This document shows positions 23,808 through 33,505 of a DNA stretch of 52,006 bases, piece by piece. Every line of letters begins with the position of its first letter. Within the stretch, counting starts at the first letter, position 1. The DNA is from Winogradskyella immobilis (GTDB taxonomy: Bacteria > Bacteroidota > Bacteroidia > Flavobacteriales > Flavobacteriaceae), in assembly GCF_021887715.1 (NCBI RefSeq), contig NZ_JAIQXX010000019.1, positions 1 to 52,006 of the forward strand. Reading direction: 5' to 3'. The translations under genes and the position numbers were made by a program. The notes below the pieces were generated by a model. That model had not been told where the DNA came from. It was given only the letters and a program-made list of their open reading frames with translations, and searched no databases.

Positions 23808-26594
23808 TTATAAATTATTAATTGTCCATGAGAATAAAAATATTGAGCCAACAGGTCCAGGACCAATAGCAGTAATAAATTCATTACCAGTAAGATTTGA
23901 AGCACTTAATCTAAAGTTTGATTTTATACTAGGAATACTATAATTGATTTGTAGATCTACAGTATTGAAGGCAGGCACATTACCATCTGCAAATGGGGCT
24001 TGCCAGAAATAAGAATCACTCCAACGCCATGCTATGTTAAAACCAAAGTTTTTAAATAATTCGCTGTTACCAAATGAAGCCTTTACTTTATGTTTAGGGG
24101 TATTAAATCCTGGTCTGAAATCAGGATCAGAATCTTGATCAAATTCAAAATCTGAAAATGTATAATTGACACCAATATTAAAATCACCAAAAACTTTAGT
24201 AGTTATACTGGTAGTTGCACCAAAAGATTCTATATCTGCATCAGAATTTGTGGTGACTTGAAATGCTTGAGAATTACCAGCAGCTAAGGCTTGCACACCT
24301 GAAGCATCAAGAACAGACCCTACTAACGGAGAAACTACAACTTCTGATGCGAGGAAATTCCTAAATGTATTATAGTAGCCATTTACATCTATAGTTACTT
24401 TTTTATCAAACAATTGACTTCTATAGCCTACTTCAAAGGAAGTTACTTGCTCAGGCATCACTGGATTAAGATTCCCTACTTCTAAAACAGATGGATCACC
24501 AGTAGCTGCAAAAATAGCGGCAGATGTAGCTGTATACGCATTATTAAATGCTAAACTTCCATTAAGTGTCGTTAGAGTACCGTCGCTTAAAAAAACATTT
24601 CTTTCAAAACGTTCAGGATTTCCTGGTGCAGACCCCAGCAATATAGCAGAACCAACATCTAATCCTAAAAATAGGTTTTGACTTGTTGGATTTCTAAACC
24701 CTGTTTGAACAGAAGTTCTAATATTATGATTTCGTTCTTCTCCTAAAGTATAACCAACAGAGAATCTTGGAGTAAAAAAGCCATCGAAAAGTTCATTTTT
24801 ATCAAAACGTCCAGAACCAGTTAACTTTAATCGTTCATCTACTAATTCTTTTTGAATTTGAACATAAGCTCCTACTTCATTGTAAGTAATACCACTATTA
24901 TTATCGGTGAAGATGGTTCCATTAGAATTTAAACTATTTTCTCTAAAAGATCCACCTGCTTGTAAATCAAAAATATCTTCGATTAAGTGACTAAAATTGT
25001 AATTTGCATCAACATGGTAAAATTTAGATTCGTCTTGAAAACTTGACCCAGAAGAAAAATCAGGATTTTGTGTAACTCGATCAAAAGTTTGTTGAAATTC
25101 AGGTGTTCCTGGAATTAAACGTCGAACCCCATCGACTTCTCCAGTGAGTATATTTCCTGAAGCATCAATATCAAAATCCTCATCTGCTACACCACGAGCA
25201 AAAGCGTGAGCAGCACCTTCATTTTGTCCACCAAAAGTGGCTAGAGCAAAAGCGCCAATATAATCGCCAAACCATTGTTGATCTGATTTCCAAGCTCTAT
25301 TGATATTAATTCCCGTGAATACTAAGTCATATGAATTACCAGCATCATCATCATTTACATAACCACGTACAAAGAAATTGTCATTCTTTATTTCAACTTT
25401 ATGTTGTTGAAAGAAAAAATCGTCTAAGTAATTTCTGTTTGTAGCTTGAAATACCGTTGAACCTACTCCAACACGACCATTGTATGAAATCTCAAAATCA
25501 TCTCCCCAAGGTCTATAAGCTAGAGTCCAATCTGCTTTTACACTTTCTGCATCAAAATCTGTTAAGTCCTGTTCGTTATATCCTGTTCTACTTACATTTA
25601 CATCAGGAATAATTCCTAAACCTCCAGAAGCAGCTCTGATATTTGTAGAGACTTCGTCTCCAAAAACATTTAAACCATTAAAATTAACATTAGATTGTCT
25701 TGTGCCTCCAGGTGTATCTATATCTTGTTCACTATTAGCAAACCAATCTGTACCTTTCAAGTAAGAAAAATTAATTTCGGCAGCAAATTTATCACTAAAT
25801 TTGTGTGCGCCTCTAAAACCAACATCATAATATTCGTTTTCACCTGCGGCATCTTGAGAAGTAAATCCTGTTTTCACATAAGCTTTAACACCTTGGTCAT
25901 CAAAAGGGTTTTTAGTTTGTATAAATAATATACCATTAAAAGCATTAGCTCCATATAGAGCAGAAGATGCACCAGGAAGAATCTCAACACTTTTTACGTC
26001 TAACTCAGAAGCTCCTACCAAATTACCAATTACTATATTTAGAGCAGGAATAGAATTATCAGCCCCATCAATTAATTGTACAAACCTACCATTATTAAAA
26101 TCAGCGAAACCTCTGGTGTTAACTTGTTTAAAAGTTAAACTACCAGTGTTTATATCAACTCCTTTAAGGTTTTCTAACCCGTTGTAGAAACTAGAAGATG
26201 CTGTATTTTTAATTTCTCTAGCTCCAAAACGTTCAACAGTTACAGGAGATTCAAAAATACGTTCAGGTGTTCTAGAAGCAGAAATAACAACTTCATCTAA
26301 TTCATTACCTTCTATAAGAGTGACGTTAATTGTTTGATTATTAGAAGTGACTTGCTCAGTTTTAGTTTCAAACCCAGTATAAGAGATTTTAATTGTAAAT
26401 GGAGGGTTTAAATCTGTTGTTAACGTGTAATTACCTTCAAAATCAGAAGTAGTACCTGTAGCTGAACCAGCTATTATAATATTTGCACTAGGTAAAGGTA
26501 AGCCTTTGTCATCTATGACTTTCCCTTTTACTGTGGTTTGAGCAAAAGATAAGACACAAAAAAGCATTATAAAAAGCTTTAAAAATGTTTTCAT
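23808..26594 (-). CDS. TonB-dependent outer-membrane receptor
   Basis: A 928-residue protein. The signal peptide ends SFAQ (about 1-19). A carboxypeptidase-D-like domain (about 20-100: VKGKVIDDKGLPLPSANIIIAG) is followed by a plug domain (about 105-240: DEVVISASRTPERIFESPVTVERF, NTRGFADFNNGRFVQLIDGAD, SVEILPGASSALYGANAFNGILFIQTK) and a large beta-barrel. The C-terminus is FLFSWTINNL. It is coupled to the SGNH-hydrolase lipoprotein gene. The ligand is unknown; the neighbour suggests an ester-containing substrate. Confidence 0.93.
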   Translation of the reverse strand: MKTFLKLFIMLFCVLSFAQTTVKGKVIDDKGLPLPSANIIIAGSATGTTSDFEGNYTLTTDLNPPFTIKISYTGFETKTEQVTSNNQTINVTLIEGNELDEVVISASRTPERIFESPVTVERFGAREIKNTASSSFYNGLENLKGVDINTGSLTFKQVNTRGFADFNNGRFVQLIDGADNSIPALNIVIGNLVGASELDVKSVEILPGASSALYGANAFNGILFIQTKNPFDDQGVKAYVKTGFTSQDAAGENEYYDVGFRGAHKFSDKFAAEINFSYLKGTDWFANSEQDIDTPGGTRQSNVNFNGLNVFGDEVSTNIRAASGGLGIIPDVNVSRTGYNEQDLTDFDAESVKADWTLAYRPWGDDFEISYNGRVGVGSTVFQATNRNYLDDFFFQQHKVEIKNDNFFVRGYVNDDDAGNSYDLVFTGININRAWKSDQQWFGDYIGAFALATFGGQNEGAAHAFARGVADEDFDIDASGNILTGEVDGVRRLIPGTPEFQQTFDRVTQNPDFSSGSSFQDESKFYHVDANYNFSHLIEDIFDLQAGGSFRENSLNSNGTIFTDNNSGITYNEVGAYVQIQKELVDERLKLTGSGRFDKNELFDGFFTPRFSVGYTLGEERNHNIRTSVQTGFRNPTSQNLFLGLDVGSAILLGSAPGNPERFERNVFLSDGTLTTLNGSLAFNNAYTATSAAIFAATGDPSVLEVGNLNPVMPEQVTSFEVGYRSQLFDKKVTIDVNGYYNTFRNFLASEVVVSPLVGSVLDASGVQALAAGNSQAFQVTTNSDADIESFGATTSITTKVFGDFNIGVNYTFSDFEFDQDSDPDFRPGFNTPKHKVKASFGNSELFKNFGFNIAWRWSDSYFWQAPFADGNVPAFNTVDLQINYSIPSIKSNFRLSASNLTGNEFITAIGPGPVGSIFLFSWTINNL

Positions 26595-26713
26595 GTTAAG
26601 TTTTTATTAATTTGTTAGGATAGCAATTTAAATAAATATATGAAAAGTAGGCAATGATTTTTCATAAAATTATGCATGCATAATATTTTTTTGTAAAAAT
26701 GGAAGGTGTAAAA

Positions 26714-26759
26714 TTGAAAAACCCATTAAATGAGTTTGCTGATTTAATGAGTTTTTCAA
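26714..26759 (-). terminator. terminator after glmS
   Basis: Arms TTGAAAAACCCATTAAAT (26714-26731) and ATTTAATGAGTTTTTCAA (26742-26759) pair at 17 of 18 positions. It is located between the glmS stop and the TonB receptor promoter region. The rest of the 26595-26776 gap shows only AT-rich sequence and an ATGCATGCAT palindrome near 26673. Confidence 0.75.
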
Positions 26760-26776
26760 TAGGAATAAAAACAATT

Positions 26777-28624
26777 TTATTCTACAGTAACAGATTTCGC
26801 CAAATTTCTTGGTTGATCTACATTTTTATTAAGCATCACAGCAATATGATAGGATAATAGTTGAAGAGGAATTGTAGTTAGAAGCGGAGTTAATGATTCT
26901 ATAGTGTCTGGAACTTCTATAACATGATCTGCTAAGTTTCTAACATCAATATCTCCTTCTGTAACTATGGCAATAATTTTACCTTTTCTAGATTTTATCT
27001 CTTGGATATTACTTACTACCTTTTCATAATGTCCTTTTTTAGTAGCAATCACAAAAACAGGCATTTGTTCGTCAATAAGAGCAATGGGACCGTGTTTCAT
27101 TTCAGCAGCTGGGTAGCCTTCAGCGTGGATATAAGAAATCTCTTTTAATTTTAAAGCGCCTTCTAAAGCTACAGGAAAATTATATCCTCTTCCTAAATAC
27201 AAACAATTTGTAGCATCTTTATAGATGTCAGCTACTATTTTTATGTGAGCATCTGATTGTAAAGCTTTTTTTACTTTTTCAGGAATTAACTCTAATTCTT
27301 GCAGATGGTAATGAAAGATAGAATTAGAAATTGCTCCTTTCTGCTTTGCTAACTTTAATGCCATTAACGATAAAACAGTAATCTGGGTTGTAAATGCTTT
27401 TGTTGATGCTACTCCAATTTCAGGACCCGCATGTGTATATGCGCCAGCATCAGTTTCTCTAGCTATAGTTGATCCAACAACATTACATACACCAAAAACA
27501 AACGCACCATTAGCTTTTGCGAGTTTAATAGCAGCTAAAGTATCCGCCGTTTCTCCAGATTGCGATATAGCAATCACAACATCGTTATCTGTTATTATAG
27601 GATTTCTATATCTAAATTCAGAGGCATATTCAACTTCAACAGGTATTCTTGCAATATCTTCAAAGATATATTCTGCAACTAGACCAGCATGCCATGAAGT
27701 ACCACATGCAACGATAATAATACGATTAGCATTTAGAAACTTTTCAATATTATCATCAATTCCTGCCATTCTAATAATCCCTTCGTTTGCTAACAAACGT
27801 CCTCGATAAGTATCTTTTATAGCATTTGGTTGTTCATGAATTTCTTTAAGCATAAAATGATCATAACCGCCTTTTTCAATCTGCTCTAGGTTGAATTTTA
27901 ACTCTTGCATTAAAGGGTCAACTAAAGAATCATCTTTTATTTTTCTAATTTTTATTTGTTTGTTTAAACGAATAACTGCCATTTCTTCATCTTCAAGGTA
28001 AATAGCATTTTTAGTATATTCAATAAAAGGGGAAGCATCGCTAGCAATAAAAAACTCATCTTCGCCAATCCCAATAGCTAATGGGCTTCCTAATTTAGCC
28101 ACGACAATTTCATTAGGTTTATTTTTGTCAAAAACAACAATGGCATATGCTCCTATAACTTCATTTAATGCAATTTGAACAGCTTTACCTAATTTTACAT
28201 TACGTTGTTTTTTTACTTCTTCAATAAGGTTGATTAAAACCTCAGTATCAGTATCTGAAGTAAAGGTATAACCACGTTTAACAAGTTCAGTTTTAATAGC
28301 TTCATAATTTTCTATAATTCCATTATGAATAATCACTAAATCACCCGAATTTGAATAATGAGGATGTGAATTAATGTCATTTGGAACTCCGTGAGTAGCC
28401 CATCTAGTATGTCCGATTCCAAGTGTTCCCTTAGTGGAAGTTTCATTTTCTAATTGAGATTGTAAATCTGAAACCTTACCTTTTGTTTTAGAAAGCTTGA
28501 TGTCATTACCATCATAGATTGCTATGCCAGCACTATCATAACCTCTATATTCTAATCTTTGCAAGCCTTTTATAATAATTGGATAAGCCTCTCTTTTACC
28601 AATATATCCTACAATTCCACACAT
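26777..28624 (-). CDS. glmS: glutamine--fructose-6-phosphate aminotransferase
   Basis: A 615-residue enzyme making glucosamine-6-phosphate, the entry to peptidoglycan and LPS sugars. The Cys nucleophile follows the initiator Met (MCGIVGYIG). The glutaminase domain has GIGHTRWATHG and the HNGIIEN motif. Two SIS sugar-isomerase domains follow (IVACGTSWHAGL, ISQSGETADT; LGRGYNFPVALEGALKLKEISYIHAEGY). The end RNLAKSVTVE is canonical. It lies 36 bp downstream of the DUF4270 gene. Confidence 0.98.
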   Translation of the reverse strand: MCGIVGYIGKREAYPIIIKGLQRLEYRGYDSAGIAIYDGNDIKLSKTKGKVSDLQSQLENETSTKGTLGIGHTRWATHGVPNDINSHPHYSNSGDLVIIHNGIIENYEAIKTELVKRGYTFTSDTDTEVLINLIEEVKKQRNVKLGKAVQIALNEVIGAYAIVVFDKNKPNEIVVAKLGSPLAIGIGEDEFFIASDASPFIEYTKNAIYLEDEEMAVIRLNKQIKIRKIKDDSLVDPLMQELKFNLEQIEKGGYDHFMLKEIHEQPNAIKDTYRGRLLANEGIIRMAGIDDNIEKFLNANRIIIVACGTSWHAGLVAEYIFEDIARIPVEVEYASEFRYRNPIITDNDVVIAISQSGETADTLAAIKLAKANGAFVFGVCNVVGSTIARETDAGAYTHAGPEIGVASTKAFTTQITVLSLMALKLAKQKGAISNSIFHYHLQELELIPEKVKKALQSDAHIKIVADIYKDATNCLYLGRGYNFPVALEGALKLKEISYIHAEGYPAAEMKHGPIALIDEQMPVFVIATKKGHYEKVVSNIQEIKSRKGKIIAIVTEGDIDVRNLADHVIEVPDTIESLTPLLTTIPLQLLSYHIAVMLNKNVDQPRNLAKSVTVE

Positions 28625-28660
28625 AGTTTGTTGGTTTTTTAGTTGATTCGTTTAATGATG

Positions 28661-30349
28661 CTAATTATTTTCTTCGCAATCATCATCGGTATTTAAGCAA
28701 GTGTAAAAGATTTCTAGGAAAACACGTCTGCTTGGATCCTCACTATTACTTCCATGTAATATAGTACCTCTGGGAGAAATAATAGAGCTTACAGGGATAT
28801 TGTTTATTATCGAATTATTTATTTGTTGTGATCTTTGCGGGACAGTTCCTTCAAGGTTAACATCGGAAGAAAGAGATAAACCTAATTCTACATTTGTTGA
28901 ATCTTGAATTAGTAAGTTATTTATATGTGATGTAATTATCATTTTATATCGAATACCTTGTGCGTTGGGCTCTTCGTTTTCACGCTCTAAAACACCTAAA
29001 TGATTTACTATAGATGAATTCGGGTCAGTACTGATAGCTAGATCTGTAAAATAGTCGGCAAGAGGGACATTATTACCTCTGTCATATAAATATAAACGTT
29101 CGGGTTCTTCTCCATTAACTAATATGGGATCTACAAAGAATACCAAATTAGCTTCGTTTACCAAGCGTCTTGAAGATTGAAATGTACCATCTTCATTAAG
29201 GTTTACAAATTGTTTACGCCAAGCTTCAAAGACATTATCAGTACTATTGTCAGAATCCATGTTTTCTCCATTAAAAAGGCGAATTGCGGCAATTGATCCT
29301 TCACCACCTTTTAAGAATAAACGACTATCTCCATTAACTTCATCTCCATCGTTAAGAGGAACATTAAAATCGTTTTTAAAAAAATTAGCGCGATTAGGGC
29401 CAAAAGTAAGTGTAAATGTCTGTTGTACACGTTCACCTAAAATATCTGAATCTTCCGTATAAAATAATGTAATATCAGCATTGTTAGTGCCTTGCTCTGC
29501 AAAGCTTAAAACCATCATAGTCCCATCATTATTTATAGGTTCTACTTTAAAATAAATACCTCTAAAAAAGTTATTAAAATTATTTACGTTACTAAGCTCT
29601 GGTGTGCCCCCACGTTCTAATATTTTATTTCTCCAATATGATAAATTATCTAGTTTTATTCTGATTGATGGCGGACCTGATTCAGTAACCATGGGTTCTT
29701 CTATAGCACCATCTGTTAAAATAATCCCTTCACTAGATATAAGAAGAGTGTCTTCTACGTGAATTAAAGTGCCTTCTAATTCAGAGTCGGGAATTAATTC
29801 TATTGGCGAGGCAGACTGATTAGAATAGTAACTTTGAGGGGTGTTGAATACAGCAGTTGGATCGAAGTCTCTTAAAAAATAATTATTTTCATACAAAGTT
29901 AACTTAATTGGGCTAAATTCAGTTCCATTGCCTCTTGGAAAAACTGAATCTAATTCAAAATCTAGAATATTATCATCACCAGCACCAATATTAGTGCTAA
30001 AGTAACTAATTGCTAAGACTACAGAGTCTAATACTATATTCTCACCGAAAGTAGGATTTATTACATTTGAAGCTACTTGAGTAACTACATTAGCAGTAGT
30101 TCTGCCATAATTAGGGTCGTCATATATACCTAATAGATTTACCCCAATATTATTTGTTTGTATGGGGCCAAGTGCATCACTATAAGTAATTACTTCAAAA
30201 GATTCAGAAGTAGTATTAAAATTAGTTGCAGTACCTTCATTAATAACATCCGAATCAATACTAGAAAAATCTTGTTCACATGCAATAAATATAGAAAATA
30301 ATACAACTATTAAAATACTGTTTTTTAGGGCAAATTTAAATTTTTTCAT
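28661..30349 (-). CDS. DUF4270-family lipoprotein
   Basis: A 562-residue lipoprotein. The signal peptide ends IFIAC, followed by EQDF. The N-terminal motif SFEVITYSDALGPIQTNNIGVNLLGIYDDPNYGRTTANVVTQV is characteristic of DUF4270. Downstream sequence is beta-rich. DUF4270 proteins are restricted to Bacteroidota. The family is typically found, as here, between a glycogen-synthase-like gene and glmS. The function is unknown; an envelope role is likely. The start is 14 bp after the preceding stop. Confidence 0.9.
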   Translation of the reverse strand: MKKFKFALKNSILIVVLFSIFIACEQDFSSIDSDVINEGTATNFNTTSESFEVITYSDALGPIQTNNIGVNLLGIYDDPNYGRTTANVVTQVASNVINPTFGENIVLDSVVLAISYFSTNIGAGDDNILDFELDSVFPRGNGTEFSPIKLTLYENNYFLRDFDPTAVFNTPQSYYSNQSASPIELIPDSELEGTLIHVEDTLLISSEGIILTDGAIEEPMVTESGPPSIRIKLDNLSYWRNKILERGGTPELSNVNNFNNFFRGIYFKVEPINNDGTMMVLSFAEQGTNNADITLFYTEDSDILGERVQQTFTLTFGPNRANFFKNDFNVPLNDGDEVNGDSRLFLKGGEGSIAAIRLFNGENMDSDNSTDNVFEAWRKQFVNLNEDGTFQSSRRLVNEANLVFFVDPILVNGEEPERLYLYDRGNNVPLADYFTDLAISTDPNSSIVNHLGVLERENEEPNAQGIRYKMIITSHINNLLIQDSTNVELGLSLSSDVNLEGTVPQRSQQINNSIINNIPVSSIISPRGTILHGSNSEDPSRRVFLEIFYTCLNTDDDCEENN

Positions 30350-30363
30350 ATTATCATTTTAGT

Positions 30364-31173
30364 CTATTGCAGGACACTATTTTGATAAAATTCAGTATAA
30401 GGTTCTGCAAATTCTTCAATAGAGAAATAGTCTAATTTAGGTTTGTCTGTAGCATTAATATATTCATCTAATTCATTAGATAAATCTTCAGATCCTTTAA
30501 TAATAGCATCAGAGTTGTCAATAGCAATCTTCATTAAATTATTATAAGTAGGTTCTTCAAGGGGTTTTAATACTTCAGCATCTAAACCGTCAAATTTTAC
30601 TTTTTCAATCATTTTTTTATTTAACGTACTATCAAAGCTTTGATTGTATACAGATGTAACAATTTTGCTTTCAGTAAACAAAGGTTCTGTCTTGTAGAAT
30701 TCTTTTAAATACAATGGCAATAATGATGCCAACCAACCATTAACATGAATAATATCTGGCGCCCAATTCAATTTTTTAACAGTTTCTATAACACCTTTAG
30801 CAAAAAATATGGCACGTTCATCATTATCTTCAAAAAGTTTACCGTCTTCATCCGTTAGTGTTGCCTTTCTTTTAAAGTACTCTTCATTATCTATAAAATA
30901 AACCTGTATACGTTCTTTAGGGATAGAGGCGACCTTAATTATAAGTGGCATATCTAGGTCATTAATAACTAAGTTTATACCAGATAATCTTATGACCTCA
31001 TGTAACTGATGCCTACGCTCATTAATATTACCAAAACGAGGCATGAATATTCGTATTTGTCCTCCTTGTTTATTTACCATTCTTGGAGCTTCAAATGACA
31101 TTGAAGAAATCTCTGTTTCTGGTAAGTATGGAACTACTTCCGATGACACATACAATATTCGCTTATCTTTCAT
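30364..31173 (-). CDS. half-length glycogen-synthase-like protein (GT5 N-terminal domain only)
   Basis: A 269-residue protein from ATG at 31173 (MKDKRILYVSSEVVPYLPE). RILYVSSEVVPY, GGQIRIFMPRFGNI, FFAKGVIETVKKLNWAPDIIHVNGW and KIVTSVYNQSF match the N-terminal Rossmann domain of GT5 glycogen/starch synthases. The C-terminal domain with the catalytic E-x7-E region is absent. The ADP-glucose-binding K-T-G-G-L is replaced by ETEISS, so catalysis as a glycogen synthase is unlikely. The longer frame to 31209 begins with a non-ATG codon and is rejected. It is divergent from panC and first in the DUF4270-glmS operon. Confidence 0.85.
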   Translation of the reverse strand: MKDKRILYVSSEVVPYLPETEISSMSFEAPRMVNKQGGQIRIFMPRFGNINERRHQLHEVIRLSGINLVINDLDMPLIIKVASIPKERIQVYFIDNEEYFKRKATLTDEDGKLFEDNDERAIFFAKGVIETVKKLNWAPDIIHVNGWLASLLPLYLKEFYKTEPLFTESKIVTSVYNQSFDSTLNKKMIEKVKFDGLDAEVLKPLEEPTYNNLMKIAIDNSDAIIKGSEDLSNELDEYINATDKPKLDYFSIEEFAEPYTEFYQNSVLQ

Positions 31174-31210
31174 ATACCTATGGGTTTTAAAATTAAAGGT
31201 AAAAAACATG

Positions 31211-31218
31211 CAAAATTA
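31211..31218 (-). promoter_or_regulatory. predicted promoter core of the GT5-DUF4270-glmS operon
   Basis: The minus strand reads TAATTTTG, an exact TAnnTTTG match, about 38 bp before the ATG at 31173. It is back to back with the panC promoter. Confidence 0.45.
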
Positions 31219-31226
31219 CAAAAATT

Positions 31227-31257
31227 TATGCAGATTGCTAGTAAAATATTAAGTTTG
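31227..31257 (+). promoter_or_regulatory. predicted panC promoter
   Basis: TATG at 31227-31230 and TAAGTTTG at 31250-31257 are separated by 19 bp, the standard spacing. The expected transcription start is about 31263, 20 nt before the TTG start codon. Confidence 0.5.
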
Positions 31258-31282
31258 CATGCGTTAAACTTATGTTACAGCA

Positions 31283-32134
31283 TTGAAAACTTTCCTTAAC
31301 AAAATAGAGTTAATAGATTATCTAAACCATATAAAGGCTATGGATAAATCTATTGGTTTTGTGCCAACAATGGGAGCACTACATAAAGGGCATTTATCTT
31401 TAGTAGATTTTGGTTTTGAAAAAGATAATGTTATAGTAGTAAGTATTTTTGTAAACCCAACGCAATTCAATAAAGAAGAAGATTTAGTAAAGTACCCAAG
31501 AACTTTAGATAGAGATATAGCACTTTTAAAAACAATATCTAAAGGAGAGGTCATTATATATTCACCTAGTGTAGAAGATATTTATAGTAATAATGTTAAT
31601 GCAGATCATTTTAAATTTGATGGTTTAGAACATGAAATGGAAGGCGCTTTTAGGCCTGGACATTTTGACGGGGTTGGAACTATAATAAAGCGTTTTCTAG
31701 AAATTATAAAACCTGATCACGCTTATTTTGGGGAGAAAGATTTTCAGCAATTAATGATTGTTAAAAAATTAGTAGAACTTTATAATTTACCTACAAAAAT
31801 AGTTGGATGCCCAATATATAGGGCGGAGGATGGCTTAGCGATGAGTTCTCGTAATGAACGATTAACATCAGAGCATAGATCTGCGGCACCATTCATCTAT
31901 AAAACGCTAAAAACAGCCAAAAAAAAGTTTGGCACAAAAAGTGCTAAACAAGTAACGGAATGGGTAACTAAAGAATTTAAAAATAGTCAACTATTAGAGT
32001 TAGAATATTTTTTAATTGCTGATGTAAATACCTTAAAACCATTACAAAGAAAATCAAAACAAAAAACGTATAGAGCCTTTATAGCTGTGTACGCTGGCGG
32101 TATAAGACTTATAGACAATATCGCTTTAAATTAA
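31283..32134 (+). CDS. panC: pantothenate synthetase PanC
   Basis: Ligates pantoate and beta-alanine with [19 protein letters not shown] contains the HxGH nucleotide-binding motif. [31 protein letters not shown] and AMSSRNERL (KMSKS-like) complete the family set. The frame starts with TTG at 31283. The nearest upstream ATG (31272) is out of frame and hits a stop, and family alignments begin at this point ([13 protein letters not shown]), so TTG is accepted. It is 13 bp before panD. Confidence 0.96.
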   Translation: MKTFLNKIELIDYLNHIKAMDKSIGFVPTMGALHKGHLSLVDFGFEKDNVIVVSIFVNPTQFNKEEDLVKYPRTLDRDIALLKTISKGEVIIYSPSVEDIYSNNVNADHFKFDGLEHEMEGAFRPGHFDGVGTIIKRFLEIIKPDHAYFGEKDFQQLMIVKKLVELYNLPTKIVGCPIYRAEDGLAMSSRNERLTSEHRSAAPFIYKTLKTAKKKFGTKSAKQVTEWVTKEFKNSQLLELEYFLIADVNTLKPLQRKSKQKTYRAFIAVYAGGIRLIDNIALN

Positions 32135-32135
32135 T

Positions 32136-32143
32136 TACCTTTG
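32136..32143 (+). promoter_or_regulatory. possible promoter core just before panD
   Basis: TACCTTTG matches TAnnTTTG and ends 4 bp before the panD ATG. If active it would give a leaderless panD message in addition to the panC read-through. Confidence 0.35.
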
Positions 32144-32147
32144 CCTC

Positions 32148-32498
32148 ATGCAAATTCAAGTTGTCAAATCTAAAATTCATAGAGTAAAAGTTACAGGTGC
32201 AGATCTTAATTATATAGGAAGTATTACTATAGATGAAGATCTTATGGACGCTGCAAATATTATACAAGGGGAGAAAGTTCAGATTGTAAATAATAACAAT
32301 GGAGAGCGCCTTGAAACCTATTGTATTCCTGGACCCCGTAATAGCGGAGAAATAACCCTTAATGGTGCTGCTGCACGTAAAGTAGCTGTTGGTGATATTT
32401 TAATTTTAATTACTTATGCTTTTATGGATATAGAAGTAGCTAAAGTATTTAAACCTTCATTAGTTTTTCCTAATGAGACTAACAATCTCTTAAAATAG
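32148..32498 (+). CDS. panD: aspartate 1-decarboxylase PanD (proenzyme)
   Basis: A 116-residue pyruvoyl enzyme making beta-alanine for PanC. The self-cleavage site is G24-S25 in YIGSITIDE, where Ser25 becomes the pyruvoyl group. [38 protein letters not shown] is the classic body of the protein. It is adjacent to panC, giving two consecutive steps in one operon. Confidence 0.97.
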   Translation: MQIQVVKSKIHRVKVTGADLNYIGSITIDEDLMDAANIIQGEKVQIVNNNNGERLETYCIPGPRNSGEITLNGAAARKVAVGDILILITYAFMDIEVAKVFKPSLVFPNETNNLLK

Positions 32499-32502
32499 TC
32501 TT

Positions 32503-33456
32503 TTGAAAAAACTAGGATCAATTATTAAAATTGGACTCCCACTTTTATTAGGCGTCATTCTAGTTTGGTATTCCCTTTCAAAAATTTCAATTCCTGAACT
32601 TTTAAAATATTTTAAAAAAGCAGATTATGCTTGGATAGTTCTCGGAGTAAGTTTTGGAGTTTTAAGTCATATTTCTAGAGCATACAGATGGCTATTTATG
32701 GCAGAACCTTTGGGGTATAAGCCTAAATTAGCAAATAGTTTTATGGCTGTATATTCTGCATATTTAATCAATTTTACTATTCCTAGAGCAGGTGAAATTG
32801 CTAGAGCATCAATTTTAACAAATTACGAAGGAGTGCCTTTTGATAAAGGATTTGGAACAATTGTAGCAGAACGCGTTGCAGATACCATTATTCTTTTATT
32901 AATTATTTTATTTGCTCTGTTTTTAGAGTATGATTTTATATATCAATTTTTTGCAGACCGTTTTAACCTAACTACAATTGTAATTGGAGGATTCGGGTTG
33001 TTGTTTTTAATAATCTTAGGGTTTCTATTTATTAGAAAAAGCCAAACCCAATTAGCAAAAAAAATAAGAACTTTTGTTTCAGGATTAATAGAAGGAGCAC
33101 TTAGTATTTTTAAGATGAAAAAGAAATGGGCATTCATCTTTCATACTATTTTTATATGGTCTATGTATGTACTTATGTTCTATGTTACGTCTTTTGCATT
33201 GGAAGAGTTAGAAGGAATATCTTTTGCAGCAATTTTAATAGGGTTTATATTAGCAAGTTTTAGTATTGCAGCTACAAATGGAGGTATTGGTTCCTTTCCC
33301 GAAGCTATAGTTATTGCTTTCCTATTATTTAGTCTGCCAGAAGATCCAAGTCGAGCTTTTGGTTGGATTATGTGGTCATCACAAACCATTATGATTATTA
33401 TTTTAGGAGGGATTTCGTTATTATACCTTCCAATCTATAACAGAAAAAAAGCTTAA
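32503..33456 (+). CDS. lysylphosphatidylglycerol synthase TM-type (flippase-like) protein
   Basis: A 317-residue polytopic membrane protein with about 8 TM helices. Family motifs are HISRAYRWLFMAEPLGYKP (about 56-74), NFTIPRAGEIARASIL and, near the C-terminus, TNGGIGSFPEAI. This is the MprF-type TM region (UPF0104/LPG_synthase_TM) without the soluble aminoacyl-transferase domain, as in lipid flippase-like proteins. It starts with TTG at 32503, 4 bp after panD, and no ATG is suitably placed. The substrate is unknown. Confidence 0.88.
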   Translation: MKKLGSIIKIGLPLLLGVILVWYSLSKISIPELLKYFKKADYAWIVLGVSFGVLSHISRAYRWLFMAEPLGYKPKLANSFMAVYSAYLINFTIPRAGEIARASILTNYEGVPFDKGFGTIVAERVADTIILLLIILFALFLEYDFIYQFFADRFNLTTIVIGGFGLLFLIILGFLFIRKSQTQLAKKIRTFVSGLIEGALSIFKMKKKWAFIFHTIFIWSMYVLMFYVTSFALEELEGISFAAILIGFILASFSIAATNGGIGSFPEAIVIAFLLFSLPEDPSRAFGWIMWSSQTIMIIILGGISLLYLPIYNRKKA

Positions 33457-33505
33457 GTATAGAAATATTTTTTACCTTGCTTGTGTTAACCAAAATCAAC
33501 CTACT

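Noticed and set aside
31174..31209. Extension of the GT5-like protein to 31209
   Set aside because: The residues MFFTFNFKTHRY precede the conserved start MKDKRILYVSSE and have no family support.
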